In this document: positions 16,693 through 24,888 of the stretch, piece after piece
How positions within the stretch are numbered: position 1 is the first letter of the stretch
Layout of the letters: each line of letters begins with the position of its first letter
NCBI RefSeq assembly: GCF_007829815.1
Contig: NZ_VIWT01000003.1
Location: forward strand, 372,001-436,000
Origin: Kitasatospora viridis
GTDB taxonomy: Bacteria; Actinomycetota; Actinomycetes; Streptomycetales; Streptomycetaceae
Direction of reading: 5' to 3'
Length of the DNA: 64,000 nucleotides
Position numbers and translations under genes: made by a program
The notes under the pieces: generated by a model
The model's input: the letters and a program-made list of their open reading frames with translations, nothing else
What the model was told of the DNA's origin: nothing
The model's database searches: none

Positions 16693-17191
16693 TCAGGCTC
16701 ACCCGGTTGTCCCAGGCGTCCCACTTCACGTGCTTCTTGGCGCCCCAGTAGTAGGCGTCGTACGCCATGAGATCGCCGTACGCCTCGTTCTCGTGCACTC
16801 GGTCGGGGGTGCCGAACGCGGTCAGGAACTCCTGGTAGGAGGCCAGGTGCGCGAAGTGGGACAGGTGCGGACCGTAGACGGCGAAGCCGACGACCGTCCC
16901 ACCCTGAACCTTGTAGGTGAGCTTGTCGGTGCAGTACAGGAATCCATCTGACAGGGCAGCATGGTCGACGACCTCATCGAGGGTCAGCCGCCGTCCGTCG
17001 GCAGCGTAGTACTCACTGTCGATGTTGGTCCCGCCGCGGTACCGGGTCACGATGGAGGACTTGGCCTCGACGATGCTCCCGCGCGGAACACTGGTGGCCG
17101 GTGCCCCCACGGCAATGCCGTTCATCGCGACGGTCGTGAGGTCGAGGTGTGGCCGGGAGAGCAGGTCCAGGTTGTCGAGGATCTCGATCAT
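16655..17191 (-). CDS. Uncharacterised protein, 178 aa
   Basis: A soluble alpha/beta protein with no recognised family. Notable segments are SSIVTRYRGGTNIDSEYYAADGRRLTLDEVVDH, VGFAVYGPHLSHFAHLASYQEFLTAFG and AYDAYYWGAKKHVKWDAWDNRVSLINFGG, with many Tyr and His. The ending resembles the calcium- or sugar-binding beta proteins of streptomycetes only superficially. ATG 17191 begins MIEILDN. The gene overlaps the kinase-like gene tail to tail by 38 bp and is divergent from the uridine-kinase-like gene. Confidence 0.65.
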   Translation of the reverse strand: MIEILDNLDLLSRPHLDLTTVAMNGIAVGAPATSVPRGSIVEAKSSIVTRYRGGTNIDSEYYAADGRRLTLDEVVDHAALSDGFLYCTDKLTYKVQGGTVVGFAVYGPHLSHFAHLASYQEFLTAFGTPDRVHENEAYGDLMAYDAYYWGAKKHVKWDAWDNRVSLINFGGFEGNSGP

Positions 17192-17230
17192 CAGCAGAGT
17201 CTAGGCGTAGACGCAACGAGGGAGGCAGCA

Positions 17231-17902
17231 ATGGATCAAGGAACCCGCGACGAGCTCATCACCCGGCTGACCGAGGCGATCGGCTCCACCACGACCGCGC
17301 ACCCGCTGCGGGTCGCCATCGACGGCCCGCCCGCCGCCGGCAAGACCACGCTGGCCGACGAACTCGCCCTCGCCCTGCGCGGGCAGGGCCGCACCGTCAT
17401 CCGCGCGACCATCGACGACTTCCTCTTCCCCCGCGCACAGCGCTACCGCCGCGGCCGGTACTCGGCCGAAAGCTGCTACTTCGACGCCCACGACCGCGCC
17501 GCCCTGTGCCGGGTCCTGCTCGACCCACTGGGCCCGGGCGGACACCGAAGGATCCAACACACGGTCTACGACAGCGCCACCGACACCCCCCTGTCGCCGC
17601 CGCCCACGGCCGCCGCCGAAGACGCCGTCCTGCTCTTCGACGGCGTCTTCCTCCTGCGCCCGGAACTCCTCGACCGCTGGGACCTGCGCATCTTCGTCTC
17701 CGTCCCCTTCGAGCAGACGGTAGCCCGAGCCCGGACCCGAGGCACAACGCCGGCCACCGACATCGAACGGTCCTGGCGCGACCGCTACATCCCCGCCCAA
17801 CAGCTCTACTCCGCCACGGCCCACCCGACCGACCACGCCGACTTCATCGTGCACAACGCCCAGCTCCAGCGGCCGGCTTGGGAAGCCCGCCGACCGCGCT
17901 GA
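17231..17902 (+). CDS. Uridine-kinase-like P-loop phosphotransferase
   Basis: 223 aa. Walker A GPPAAGKTT lies at residues 32-40. DDFLFPRAQRYRRGRYSAES follows, which fits the uridine/phosphoribulokinase group where the DDF motif holds substrate and base. LLFDGVFLLRPEL is the later Walker-B-like strand, and RTRGTT plus RYIPAQQLY form the lid region. It is commonly annotated as uridine kinase in actinobacteria, but nucleoside specificity is unproven. A GGGAGG ribosome site precedes ATG 17231. Confidence 0.82.
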   Translation: MDQGTRDELITRLTEAIGSTTTAHPLRVAIDGPPAAGKTTLADELALALRGQGRTVIRATIDDFLFPRAQRYRRGRYSAESCYFDAHDRAALCRVLLDPLGPGGHRRIQHTVYDSATDTPLSPPPTAAAEDAVLLFDGVFLLRPELLDRWDLRIFVSVPFEQTVARARTRGTTPATDIERSWRDRYIPAQQLYSATAHPTDHADFIVHNAQLQRPAWEARRPR

Positions 17903-17918
17903 CCGGTACTCAGGGTTT

Positions 17919-18737
17919 CTACGGGCGGCAGGACAGAATCCCGCCGAGGCATGTGATCTTGAAAGAGCCTCGGGATTCGATGGTGGCAGCGGCGATCTCA
18001 GCCGCTCTGTTGACGGTCTCACGGAAGGGGACACCGCACTGCTCGGCCCACGCCTCGTAAGAGGCCAGGTGAGCGACGATCGGTGCGGGGTCCGTCACCT
18101 CGATTACGCCAGGCAGCTCTCGGACCTGAACGTCCGTGAACACCACACCGAGACAGCTCGCCGCCTTCTCCAACGAGAAGCGCGAACTGAGCGAGACTCG
18201 CGCGGGCCCCTCCGGGATGCCGAGAACATCGCCCGCAGCTCTGGCCCAGAGCTGGTCGAGTTCCCGTTTGTCGTGGTCACTGTTCGTCGAGGCGATGAGC
18301 ACGCCGCCATCCTGGAGAACCCGCGCCAGCTCCTTGATCGTGGCTTCGATGTTCCCCACGTGGTACAGCATGTGAAGGGCCAGAACCGCGTCAGCACTGT
18401 CGTCGGCGAACGGCAGGGCCTGGGCGTCCGCCACCAGAACCGGCTTCTCGACGCCGGCGAGGATTCCCGCCGAGATGTCCATTCCGACGACCCGAAGATC
18501 CGGCCGGTCCTTGTGCAGACGGCTGACGAACTTGCCGTTGCCGCAGCCGACGTCGAGGACGATCCCGCTCGTGCCTGCCAGCTCGCCGAGGACGATCCCG
18601 GGCAGGTCGTACTGCGGCTGCTGCCACTGGTAGATGGACTGTCGGGCAGTCAGGTGGCGCCCGTCGGCATAGGCGCTGTTCGCGAGAATCGACCTGTCGG
18701 CGACCGCGGCGTCCTGCTGTGCGGTGTTGCTCGTCAC
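17919..18737 (-). CDS. Class I SAM-dependent methyltransferase
   Basis: 272 aa. Motif I is VLDVGCGNGKFVSRLH at about 60-75. The acidic residue after strand 2 is in VVGMDISAG, motif II is ADDSADAVLALHMLYHV, and motif III is RVLQDGGVLIAST. This is the UbiE/small-molecule methyltransferase pattern. The C-terminus has two cysteines (ITCLGGILSCRP). GTG 18737 follows GGAGCTG. Acceptor substrate unknown. It is convergent with the uridine-kinase-like gene. Confidence 0.85.
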   Translation of the reverse strand: MTSNTAQQDAAVADRSILANSAYADGRHLTARQSIYQWQQPQYDLPGIVLGELAGTSGIVLDVGCGNGKFVSRLHKDRPDLRVVGMDISAGILAGVEKPVLVADAQALPFADDSADAVLALHMLYHVGNIEATIKELARVLQDGGVLIASTNSDHDKRELDQLWARAAGDVLGIPEGPARVSLSSRFSLEKAASCLGVVFTDVQVRELPGVIEVTDPAPIVAHLASYEAWAEQCGVPFRETVNRAAEIAAATIESRGSFKITCLGGILSCRP

Positions 18738-18856
18738 TGGGGCAGCTCCGGAGGGTTCGTGAGTGCGGGTCGAGCGCAGGCCCTGACATTCTCACGGCGG
18801 CCAGAACGATCGGGGAGCCTTCGCAGCTGCGCCCACACGGGGGCCATGTACGACGA

Positions 18857-18884
18857 GGCCCCGACCTGCCGTCAGATCGGGGCC
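18857..18884. terminator. Stem-loop after the DUF397 gene
   Basis: GGCCCCGA and TCGGGGCC form a perfect 8-bp stem with a 12-nt loop, 19 bp beyond the DUF397 stop codon on the minus strand. Confidence 0.55.
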
Positions 18885-18902
18885 GTCGCGTGGGTTCGGT
18901 CG

Positions 18903-19109
18903 TCAGGTGCGCGGGAAACTACGCGCCTTGACGTTCTCGATGAAGCCCAGCCACTCAACTGCCGGGAACGTCAGGGCAGGCCCATCGGGATCCTTCGAAT
19001 CCCGGGTCGCCACCGCACCCGCAGCCGTCGCAACCTCGATGCACTGACCGTTGGCGCTGCTGTAGGAACTCGTCCGCCAGTTCAGCGCGGAGGGTTCATT
19101 GCTGTTCAC
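18903..19109 (-). CDS. DUF397 small protein
   Basis: 68 aa and typical DUF397: LNWRTSSYSSANGQCIEVA, then VATRDSKDPDGPALTFPAVEWLGFI. These proteins are partners of XRE/DUF5753 regulators in WhiJ-like loci that affect development and antibiotic production in streptomycetes. The start overlaps the stop of the upstream XRE gene (19106-19109), so they are translationally coupled. Confidence 0.92.
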   Translation of the reverse strand: MNSNEPSALNWRTSSYSSANGQCIEVATAAGAVATRDSKDPDGPALTFPAVEWLGFIENVKARSFPRT

Positions 19110-19984
19110 TCTGTCACCTCCTCTCCAGCTTGCAGCTCTTCTGCAACCTTCTTGATCAGGTTCGTCGAATCGTCCGGCCCCAGGGCAACTGCGCGCAGGT
19201 TGTCGAAGAGCAACTCGTACCGGCGCACGTCGACCTCCGCCTCCAGGAAAAGGTCCCCCGCCATGCTGTCGATGTAGATGATCTCCGGGTCCTCGCTGTC
19301 CGGAAAGCTCATCAGGACGAAGGAGCCCGGCATCCCCGCATGAGCCCCAGCTGCAAAGGGGATCACTTGTATCGTGACGTTGGGCGCCTCTCCCGCCGAG
19401 ACCAGGTAACGAAGCTGAGCGCTCATCACCTCCGGCCCACCGACGATTCGCCGGATCGCAGCCTCGTCCGTGATCGCCCAGAGGTGCAACGGGCGCTCGC
19501 CGGTAAGAGCAGCCTGCCGCTCCAAGCGAGCCTGAACTCGTTGCTCGACCACTCGGCTGTCTGCCATCGGCAGCCCACTGCGGATCACCGCGCGAGCGTA
19601 GTCCTCCGTCTGCAACAACCCTGGGATGAACAGCGATTCGTAGTTTCGCACGCTTCGAGCCTCGGCCTCGAAGCTGATGTACGCCGTGTACTCCTCCGGG
19701 AGTTCACTGTGGTAGGGCCGTAGCCAACCCTGAGCATCCGCCCCTTGGGACAGGGCAACGAGCTCCGCGAGCTGCGACTGCGAAACCTCGTACAGCTTGA
19801 GCAATGCCATCAACGTTCGCTGCTGCGGCTTCCCGCGAGCGGTCTCGATCCGGTACAGCGTCGCCGGATTGATCCCCGTCTCCCGGGTGACGTCCTCCCT
19901 GGTCAGGTCGGCATCGGCGCGAAGCCGTCGCAGTTCGGCCGCCAGGCGGCGAAGGCGGACCGTCGGCGGTCGCTGACCCGGCAT
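19106..19984 (-). CDS. XRE-type HTH regulator with DUF5753 domain (WhiJ-like)
   Basis: 292 aa. An XRE helix-turn-helix covers about residues 8-65 (LAAELRRLRADADLTREDVTRETGINPATLYRIETARGK). The DUF5753 domain fills the rest (YISFEAEARSVRNYESLFIPGLLQTEDYARAVIRSGLP, then FAAGAHAGMPGSFVLMSFPD). ATG 19984 is chosen because GGGGAGC stands just upstream; GTG 20017 would add 11 residues. It forms an operon with DUF397 and is divergent from a HATPase gene, the classical WhiJ-like arrangement. It is likely autoregulated through the palindrome at 20067. Confidence 0.9.
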   Translation of the reverse strand: MPGQRPPTVRLRRLAAELRRLRADADLTREDVTRETGINPATLYRIETARGKPQQRTLMALLKLYEVSQSQLAELVALSQGADAQGWLRPYHSELPEEYTAYISFEAEARSVRNYESLFIPGLLQTEDYARAVIRSGLPMADSRVVEQRVQARLERQAALTGERPLHLWAITDEAAIRRIVGGPEVMSAQLRYLVSAGEAPNVTIQVIPFAAGAHAGMPGSFVLMSFPDSEDPEIIYIDSMAGDLFLEAEVDVRRYELLFDNLRAVALGPDDSTNLIKKVAEELQAGEEVTE

Positions 19985-20066
19985 GCTCCCCGACCCTTTC
20001 GTCTGCATAGCTGTCACCCGCGATTCTGATCAGCAACGAACCGAAGAGCAAGCCGCGATGGCAAAC

Positions 20067-20077
20067 GCAATCATTGC
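20067..20077. promoter_or_regulatory. GCAAT-C-ATTGC palindrome, candidate WhiJ-like operator
   Basis: An 11-bp perfect dyad in the spacer between the divergent XRE/DUF5753 and HATPase genes. A TTGCA core repeats at 20074 and 20089, 15 bp apart. This AT-rich stretch differs from its surroundings. Confidence 0.45.
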
Positions 20078-20231
20078 AAATACGGCCCTTGCATCTGACG
20101 CCTGGTCAGGTGCATCCTAGGCATGCAGTCACCGTCAGTGACGCCATGGTCACCGAATGGCTGCTCCGGGCTGGCCGCGCCCTCCTGCGGCTTTCAACTC
20201 GTTTCACGCGATGCGCCAGAGGAGCTGCGCC

Positions 20232-20669
20232 GTGTCTGAATTGGTTGATCAAGAAAGCAAGGAACCCACTGGCGGACACCAGTGGTTCCCCCGATCCGAG
20301 CGAGCCGCCGGCCAGGCCCGACGCCTGGTCAGTGAGTTCCTCGCGCAGGTCGACGGCGGGGAGCGCTACCTGGACGACGGGCGCCTGGTCGTCAGTGAGT
20401 TGGTGGCCAACGCGATCCAGCACGGAACCAGACGGGGACAGCGGATCCGGGTCAGCTGGCGGCTGGCCGAGGGCCTCCTGCACCTCGCCGTCGACGACGC
20501 CAGCAACGTCCACCCGATCCCCCGTCAGGCCGGCGCCGATCACGAGGCGGGCCGTGGGCTCTCGCTGGTCCAGACGCTGACGAAGGAGTGGGGCGTCAGT
20601 GCGCGCGAGGGCATCGGGAAGCGCGTCTGGGCCAAGTGCGCCCCCACCGAGCCGGATCGCGTCACCTGA
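20232..20669 (+). CDS. ATP-binding anti-sigma-like protein (HATPase, SpoIIAB/RsbW type)
   Basis: 145 aa with GHKL ATPase motifs: N-box LVVSELVANAIQHG, G1 VDDASNVHP and G2 AGRGLSLVQTLTKEWGV. Streptomycetes have dozens of such stand-alone HATPases, and many sit next to DUF5753/DUF397 pairs. GTG 20232 is chosen for its GAGGAGC ribosome site, though the frame opens at 20157. It is likely a regulatory kinase or partner-switch anti-sigma protein. Confidence 0.85.
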   Translation: MSELVDQESKEPTGGHQWFPRSERAAGQARRLVSEFLAQVDGGERYLDDGRLVVSELVANAIQHGTRRGQRIRVSWRLAEGLLHLAVDDASNVHPIPRQAGADHEAGRGLSLVQTLTKEWGVSAREGIGKRVWAKCAPTEPDRVT

Positions 20670-20781
20670 GTTCCGGCCCCGGTGGCGTCGCCTGGTGACC
20701 GCCACCGGGGCCAGTACGACATTGCACAATTGCGGTGCCGTCAGCTGACCACCTGTCACCGGCTGCCCGCATCATGACCTC

Positions 20782-21699
20782 ATGGACTTCGAGCCCTACC
20801 GCTCCGAACTCACCGCCTACTGCTACCGCATGCTCGGCTCGTACCACGACGCCGAGGACCTGGTGCAGGAGACGCTGCTCCGGGCCTGGAAGGCGCGCGA
20901 GAAGTACGACCCGGGGCGTGCCTCCGTCCGCACCTGGTTGTACCGGATCGCCACCAATGTGTGCCTGACGGCGCTCGACGGGCGGCAGCGGCGGGCGCTG
21001 CCCTCGGGGCTGGTGGCGGTGGGTGAGGATCCCGGGGTGCCGTTGGTGCCCGCTCCCGAGGTGCCGTGGCTGGAGCCGTTCCCCGGTGGGGAGGCGCGGG
21101 CGGACCTGCGGCTGGCGTGGGTGGCGGCGGTGCAGTTGCTGCCCGCGCGGCAGCGGGCTGTGTTGGTGTTGCGCGAGGTGTTGGCGTTCTCGGCCGCCGA
21201 GGTGGCCGAGCAGCTCGACACCACCGTGGCGGCGGTGAACAGTGCGTTGCAGCGGGCCCGCACGGCCGTGTCCGCGGCGGACGAGGGGGAGGTGCGCGAG
21301 CCGGGCGATCCCGAGGTGCGGGCGGTGGTCGAGCGGTACGTGCGGGCGTTCGAGGCGGCCGACGTGCCCGCGCTGGTCCGGCTGCTCGCCGAGGACGTGG
21401 TGATGGAGATGCCGCCGGTCGCGCTCTGGCTGCGGGGCACGGCGCACTACGCGCAGTTCATGGCGGACGTCTTCCGGCGGCGCGGTGCGGGCTGGGTGCT
21501 GCGCGCGGTGGTGGCGAACGGCCAGCCGGCCCTCGCCGCCTACGTGCCCGGCGACCCGGCCGGCGGCGTGCCCCGGCTGCACAGCATGACCGTGCTCAGC
21601 GTGACGACGGACGGACGGATCAGCAGGATCGTCGCCTTCACCGACCCGAGCGGCCTCGCGGCTTTCGACTTGCCGGGGAATCTCGACGACGAGCGATGA
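20782..21699 (+). CDS. ECF sigma factor with C-terminal SnoaL-like domain (SigG/SigJ-type)
   Basis: 305 aa. Region 2 covers about 1-70 (YRSELTAYCYRMLGSYHDAEDLVQETLLRAWKAR, then VRTWLYRIATNVCLTAL). Region 4 covers about 110-165 (LPARQRAVLVLREVLAFSAAEVAEQLDTTVAAVNSALQRAR). An NTF2/SnoaL-like domain fills about 180-300 (VERYVRAFEAADVPALVRLLAEDVVMEMPP). In this group the extra domain takes the place of a separate anti-sigma factor. It is followed by an EthD-family gene, likely its co-transcribed partner. Confidence 0.9.
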   Translation: MDFEPYRSELTAYCYRMLGSYHDAEDLVQETLLRAWKAREKYDPGRASVRTWLYRIATNVCLTALDGRQRRALPSGLVAVGEDPGVPLVPAPEVPWLEPFPGGEARADLRLAWVAAVQLLPARQRAVLVLREVLAFSAAEVAEQLDTTVAAVNSALQRARTAVSAADEGEVREPGDPEVRAVVERYVRAFEAADVPALVRLLAEDVVMEMPPVALWLRGTAHYAQFMADVFRRRGAGWVLRAVVANGQPALAAYVPGDPAGGVPRLHSMTVLSVTTDGRISRIVAFTDPSGLAAFDLPGNLDDER

Positions 21700-21724
21700 G
21701 TCCGGGCACCCCGGCCGGTACGTA

Positions 21725-21752
21725 CTGGTGAGCACCGGAAGGGGCTCACCAG
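21725..21752 (+). promoter_or_regulatory. Perfect 9-bp hairpin between sigma and EthD genes
   Basis: CTGGTGAGC and GCTCACCAG are separated by 10 nt. The hairpin lies 25 bp after the sigma stop and ends 22 bp before the EthD start. It could attenuate read-through or act as an operator. Confidence 0.45.
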
Positions 21753-21774
21753 GAAACGACCGCAGGAGCAGATC

Positions 21775-22101
21775 ATGACCGCCCGACTCATCGTCGTCTA
21801 CGAGGCCCCGAGCGACCCGGAGGCCTTCGACCGCCACTACAACGACGTCCACCTCCCGCTCGCCCACCGCCTCCCGGGCCTGCGCAGCTACACCGTCGGC
21901 CGCAACGCGGTGCCGCTGCGCGACAACCGGCCGTACTACCTGATCGGCGAGCTGACCTGGGACAGCATGGACGACCTGCGCACGGCGTTCGACTCCCCGG
22001 AGGGCCTGGCCGCCGCCGAGGACGCGGCGGAGCTGCGCAAGTACGCCACCACCCGGAGCATGGTCTACGAGGCCACCGAGACCGTGGCGACCGCGGGCTG
22101 A
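21775..22101 (+). CDS. EthD-family protein
   Basis: 108 aa ferredoxin-like alpha+beta protein of the EthD group: FDRHYNDVHLPLAHRLPGLRSYTVGRN, then YYLIGELTWDSMDDLRTAFDSPEG. The conserved HxxxHLPLA pattern is present. EthD members accompany degradative or sigma-factor operons and resemble monooxygenase-like dimers. A CAGGAG ribosome site precedes ATG 21775. It probably shares a transcript with the sigma gene. Confidence 0.88.
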   Translation: MTARLIVVYEAPSDPEAFDRHYNDVHLPLAHRLPGLRSYTVGRNAVPLRDNRPYYLIGELTWDSMDDLRTAFDSPEGLAAAEDAAELRKYATTRSMVYEATETVATAG

Positions 22102-22128
22102 CGCTGTCTCAGCCCGTAGCGTGAGCGC

Positions 22129-22890
22129 ATGCGCGCCTCCTCGACCGCCCAGCCGAGCGCCCTGCACCTGGTCACGCCCGCGGTGGTGTTCACCATCCCG
22201 GTGCTCAAGCTGGCCTGGACACTCGGCGGCGGGGACGCGGCCCGGGACGCGCTGCTCGCCATGGGGCCGGCCAACTGGGTGGACGTGGTGATCGGCATGT
22301 TCTTCGCCGAGCCGGTGCTGGCCGCCGTGCTCGCCGCCGTGACCTGCCACTTCGGGTACGCGTACCGGGCCGCGCACGGCTCGGCGGCCCGCCACCAGGG
22401 GCGCGCGCTGGCGGAGACGGCGGCCCGGGCGGCGATCCTGCCGGTGGCGCTCGGGGTGGTGGTCGGCGCGTTCAACGGGGTCTGGTGGGGTGTGGCGGCC
22501 GGGTTGCTCGGCTACGCGATGCGCCTCGGGGTGATCGCCGAGTACCGCACCGGCGCCCGCTCCGCCGAGACCGGCCACCGCACCGGCCGACGGCCCGTCA
22601 ACCCCTGGCACCGCGTCACCGAGGTGGTCCGGGTGGCCGCGCTGGTCCTCGGCCTGGTGGTGCTGCCGGTGCTGGCGGTCACCGCCGCGCTGGACGGGCG
22701 GTCCTGGACCAGCGTGCTGCGCTGCGACGTCAACACCGGCGCCGGGCCGCAGCGCGCCCGGCTGGTGGAGCTGGACCGCTCGGCGCCGGGGGTGGTCGGC
22801 TGGGACGTCCCGGCGCACGAGGTGGTGAGCGCGGACAACTGCGCCGCCGACCCGGACGACGTGATCCGCGCACCCTGGTGGCGCAGCTGA
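22129..22890 (+). CDS. Integral membrane protein, unknown function
   Basis: 253 aa with about four or five predicted spans: around residues 15-30, WVDVVIGMFFAEPVLAAVLAAVTCHFGYAY, AAILPVALGVVVGAFNGVWWGVAAGLLG, and VVRVAALVLGLVVLPVLAVTA. A 70-residue extracytoplasmic tail with two cysteines (LRCDVN, SADNCAAD) could form a disulfide. No transporter family is recognised. It follows the EthD gene by 27 bp on the same strand and may be part of that operon. Confidence 0.7.
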   Translation: MRASSTAQPSALHLVTPAVVFTIPVLKLAWTLGGGDAARDALLAMGPANWVDVVIGMFFAEPVLAAVLAAVTCHFGYAYRAAHGSAARHQGRALAETAARAAILPVALGVVVGAFNGVWWGVAAGLLGYAMRLGVIAEYRTGARSAETGHRTGRRPVNPWHRVTEVVRVAALVLGLVVLPVLAVTAALDGRSWTSVLRCDVNTGAGPQRARLVELDRSAPGVVGWDVPAHEVVSADNCAADPDDVIRAPWWRS

Positions 22891-22905
22891 CGGCGAGCCC
22901 TGGGA

Positions 22906-22930
22906 AAAGGTGACGTGAACTGTCACCTTT
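22906..22930. promoter_or_regulatory. 9-bp inverted repeat, candidate operator of the SDR gene
   Basis: AAAGGTGAC and GTCACCTTT flank a 7-bp spacer, ending 18 bp before the SDR start. The WYL regulator encoded convergently downstream is the obvious candidate to bind it. Confidence 0.65.
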
Positions 22931-22948
22931 GGCGTGCACCGTGGAGTC

Positions 22949-23887
22949 ATGGAGCACACCACCAACACCCCCCTGACCGGCCGGATCGCCCTGGTCGCCG
23001 GCGCCACCCGGGGCGCAGGGCGCGCCCTCGCCGTCGAGCTCGGCCGGGCCGGCGCCACCGTCTACGTGACCGGCCGCACCACCCGCACCCGGACCAGCGA
23101 GGTCGGCCGCAGCACCGAGACCATCGAGCAGACGGCGGAGCTGGTGACCGCGACCGGCGCCGGCTCCGGCATCGCGGTGCCCACCGACCACCTGGCCGAG
23201 GAGCAGGTGCGCGCGCTGGTCGAGCGGATCGACCGCGAGCAGGGGCGGCTCGACGTCCTGGTCAACGACCTGTGGGGCGGCGAGCACCTGATGACCGGCT
23301 CGGTCTTCGGCAAGAAGAGCTGGGAGACGCCGCTCGCCGACGGACTGCGGATCCTGGAGCTCGGCGTGCGCTCGCACGTGATCACCGCCGCGCTCGCCCT
23401 CCCCCTGCTGATCCGCTCGCAGGCGCCGCTGCACGTGGAGGTGACCGACGGCACGGCCGCCTACAACCGGCGCTACCGGGAGAACCTCTACTACGACCTC
23501 GCCAAGACCGCCCCGATCCGGATCGCCTTCGGGCTCGGCGAGGAGCTGGCCGAGTACGGGGGCACGGCGGTGGCCGTCAGCCCGGGGTTCCTGCGCTCGG
23601 AGCAGATGCTCGCGCACTTCGGCGTGGCCGAGGCGAACTGGCGCGACGCCGTCGCCCAGGACGCGGACTTCGGGATCGCCGAGTCGCCGTACTACCTGGG
23701 CCGCGGGGTCGCGGCGCTGGCCGCCGACCCGGACCGGGCGGCGCGCTGGAACGGGAAGTCCACCTCCAGCGCGGAGCTCGCCGAGGTCTACGGCGTGCGT
23801 GACGTGGACGGCAGCCGGCCGGACGTCTGGGCCTACTTCGAGGCCAAGGCGGCGGGCAGGGCCGTGACGGTGGACGACTACCGCTGA
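22949..23887 (+). CDS. Short-chain dehydrogenase/reductase
   Basis: 312 aa, longer than the classical 250. The NAD(P)-binding motif is GATRGAGRALA at residues 17-27, with TGRTTRTR after strand 2 pointing to NADP. The active-site YxxxK is YYDLAK, and the NxxG-like LVNDLWGG replaces NNAG. This subtype is found next to YafY-type WYL regulators in actinobacteria. ATG 22949 lies just behind a perfect inverted repeat, so expression is probably controlled. The substrate is unknown. Its 3' end overlaps the convergent WYL gene by 10 bp. Confidence 0.85.
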   Translation: MEHTTNTPLTGRIALVAGATRGAGRALAVELGRAGATVYVTGRTTRTRTSEVGRSTETIEQTAELVTATGAGSGIAVPTDHLAEEQVRALVERIDREQGRLDVLVNDLWGGEHLMTGSVFGKKSWETPLADGLRILELGVRSHVITAALALPLLIRSQAPLHVEVTDGTAAYNRRYRENLYYDLAKTAPIRIAFGLGEELAEYGGTAVAVSPGFLRSEQMLAHFGVAEANWRDAVAQDADFGIAESPYYLGRGVAALAADPDRAARWNGKSTSSAELAEVYGVRDVDGSRPDVWAYFEAKAAGRAVTVDDYR

Positions 23888-24888
23888 GCCTGCCCGCCCA
23901 CCCGGTACAGGGCGGCGAGGGCCTGCGCGTGCTCGCGGAAGCGGGCCCGCAGGCCGGGCGGGGCGAGCACCTCCACGTCGGCGCCGAGCCCGGTCAACTG
24001 GGCGAAGGCGATCTCCTCCGACTCCACCGCCACCTCCACCGTCCACCACCCCCGTGCGTCCGGCTCTCCCGCGCCGGCCGGCGGCTCCGTCACGCCGGCC
24101 GGGTCCACCAGGCCGGGCAGCAACCGCATCCCACGCTCCGTCAGGCGCACCGTGACGGTGGTGCGCAGCAGCGCCCGGGCGAAGCCGGCGGCGTGCGCCT
24201 GCCAGTGGTCGGCCAGCTCGAAGTCCGGGTCGCGGTCGAAGGGCTCGCCGGTCGCGCCGAGCGCGGTGACCCGGTCCACCCGGTAGGTGCGCCAGGGGCC
24301 GCCGCCGGGGATCCGGGCCACCAGGTACCACTCCCCCGCCTTGAGGACGAGGCCGTACGGCTCCAGCACCCGGGTCACCTCGCGGGGCGGCGCGCCGTCC
24401 CGGCCGGGCCGCGCGTAGCCGAGCTCGACGGTCCGGTCTGCCCAGACGGCGCGGGCCAGCTCCGGCAGCAGCTCGGGGGTGGACGGCTCGCGGAACCAGG
24501 CGGGCGCGTCCAGGTGGAACCGGCGCACCGAGGACTCGGCGGCCGCGCGCAACGAGGGCAGCAGGGTGGCGGAGAGCTTCAGCCGGGCGGTGCCCGCCGC
24601 GTCGGAGAGCCCGAGGTCGCGCAGCGCGCCGGGCAGTCCGGACAGGTAGAGCGTCTCCGCCTCGGTGGGGTGCAGCGTGGTGAGCCGGGTCCGGTACCCG
24701 GGCGCCAGGTGGTAGCCGCCGCTGCGGCCGCGCTCCGAACGGACCGGCACGCCCGCCTCCTGGAGCGCCTGGACGTCGCGGATCACCGTGCGCTCGGAGA
24801 CCTCCAGCTCCCGGGCCAGGGCGGCGGCGGTCACCCCGGGGGTCGACTGGACCAGCAGGGCCATGCGGATCAGGCGGGCGGCACGCAT
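23878..24888 (-). CDS. WYL-domain transcriptional regulator (YafY/DeoR-type HTH)
   Basis: 336 aa. An HTH_11 winged helix covers residues 1-60 (LVQSTPGVTAAALARELEVSERTVIRDVQALQEAGVPV, then GRSGGYHLAPGY). The WYL domain spans about 135-220 (VLEPYGLVLKAGEWYLVARI, then TYRVDRVTAL), followed by the WCX C-terminal region. WYL proteins sense ligands or nucleic acids. The start overlaps the end of the acyl-CoA dehydrogenase gene by 19 bp, so it is also part of that transcript; ATG 24900 is an alternative. A likely target is the convergent SDR. Confidence 0.88.
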   Translation of the reverse strand: MRAARLIRMALLVQSTPGVTAAALARELEVSERTVIRDVQALQEAGVPVRSERGRSGGYHLAPGYRTRLTTLHPTEAETLYLSGLPGALRDLGLSDAAGTARLKLSATLLPSLRAAAESSVRRFHLDAPAWFREPSTPELLPELARAVWADRTVELGYARPGRDGAPPREVTRVLEPYGLVLKAGEWYLVARIPGGGPWRTYRVDRVTALGATGEPFDRDPDFELADHWQAHAAGFARALLRTTVTVRLTERGMRLLPGLVDPAGVTEPPAGAGEPDARGWWTVEVAVESEEIAFAQLTGLGADVEVLAPPGLRARFREHAQALAALYRVGGQAQR

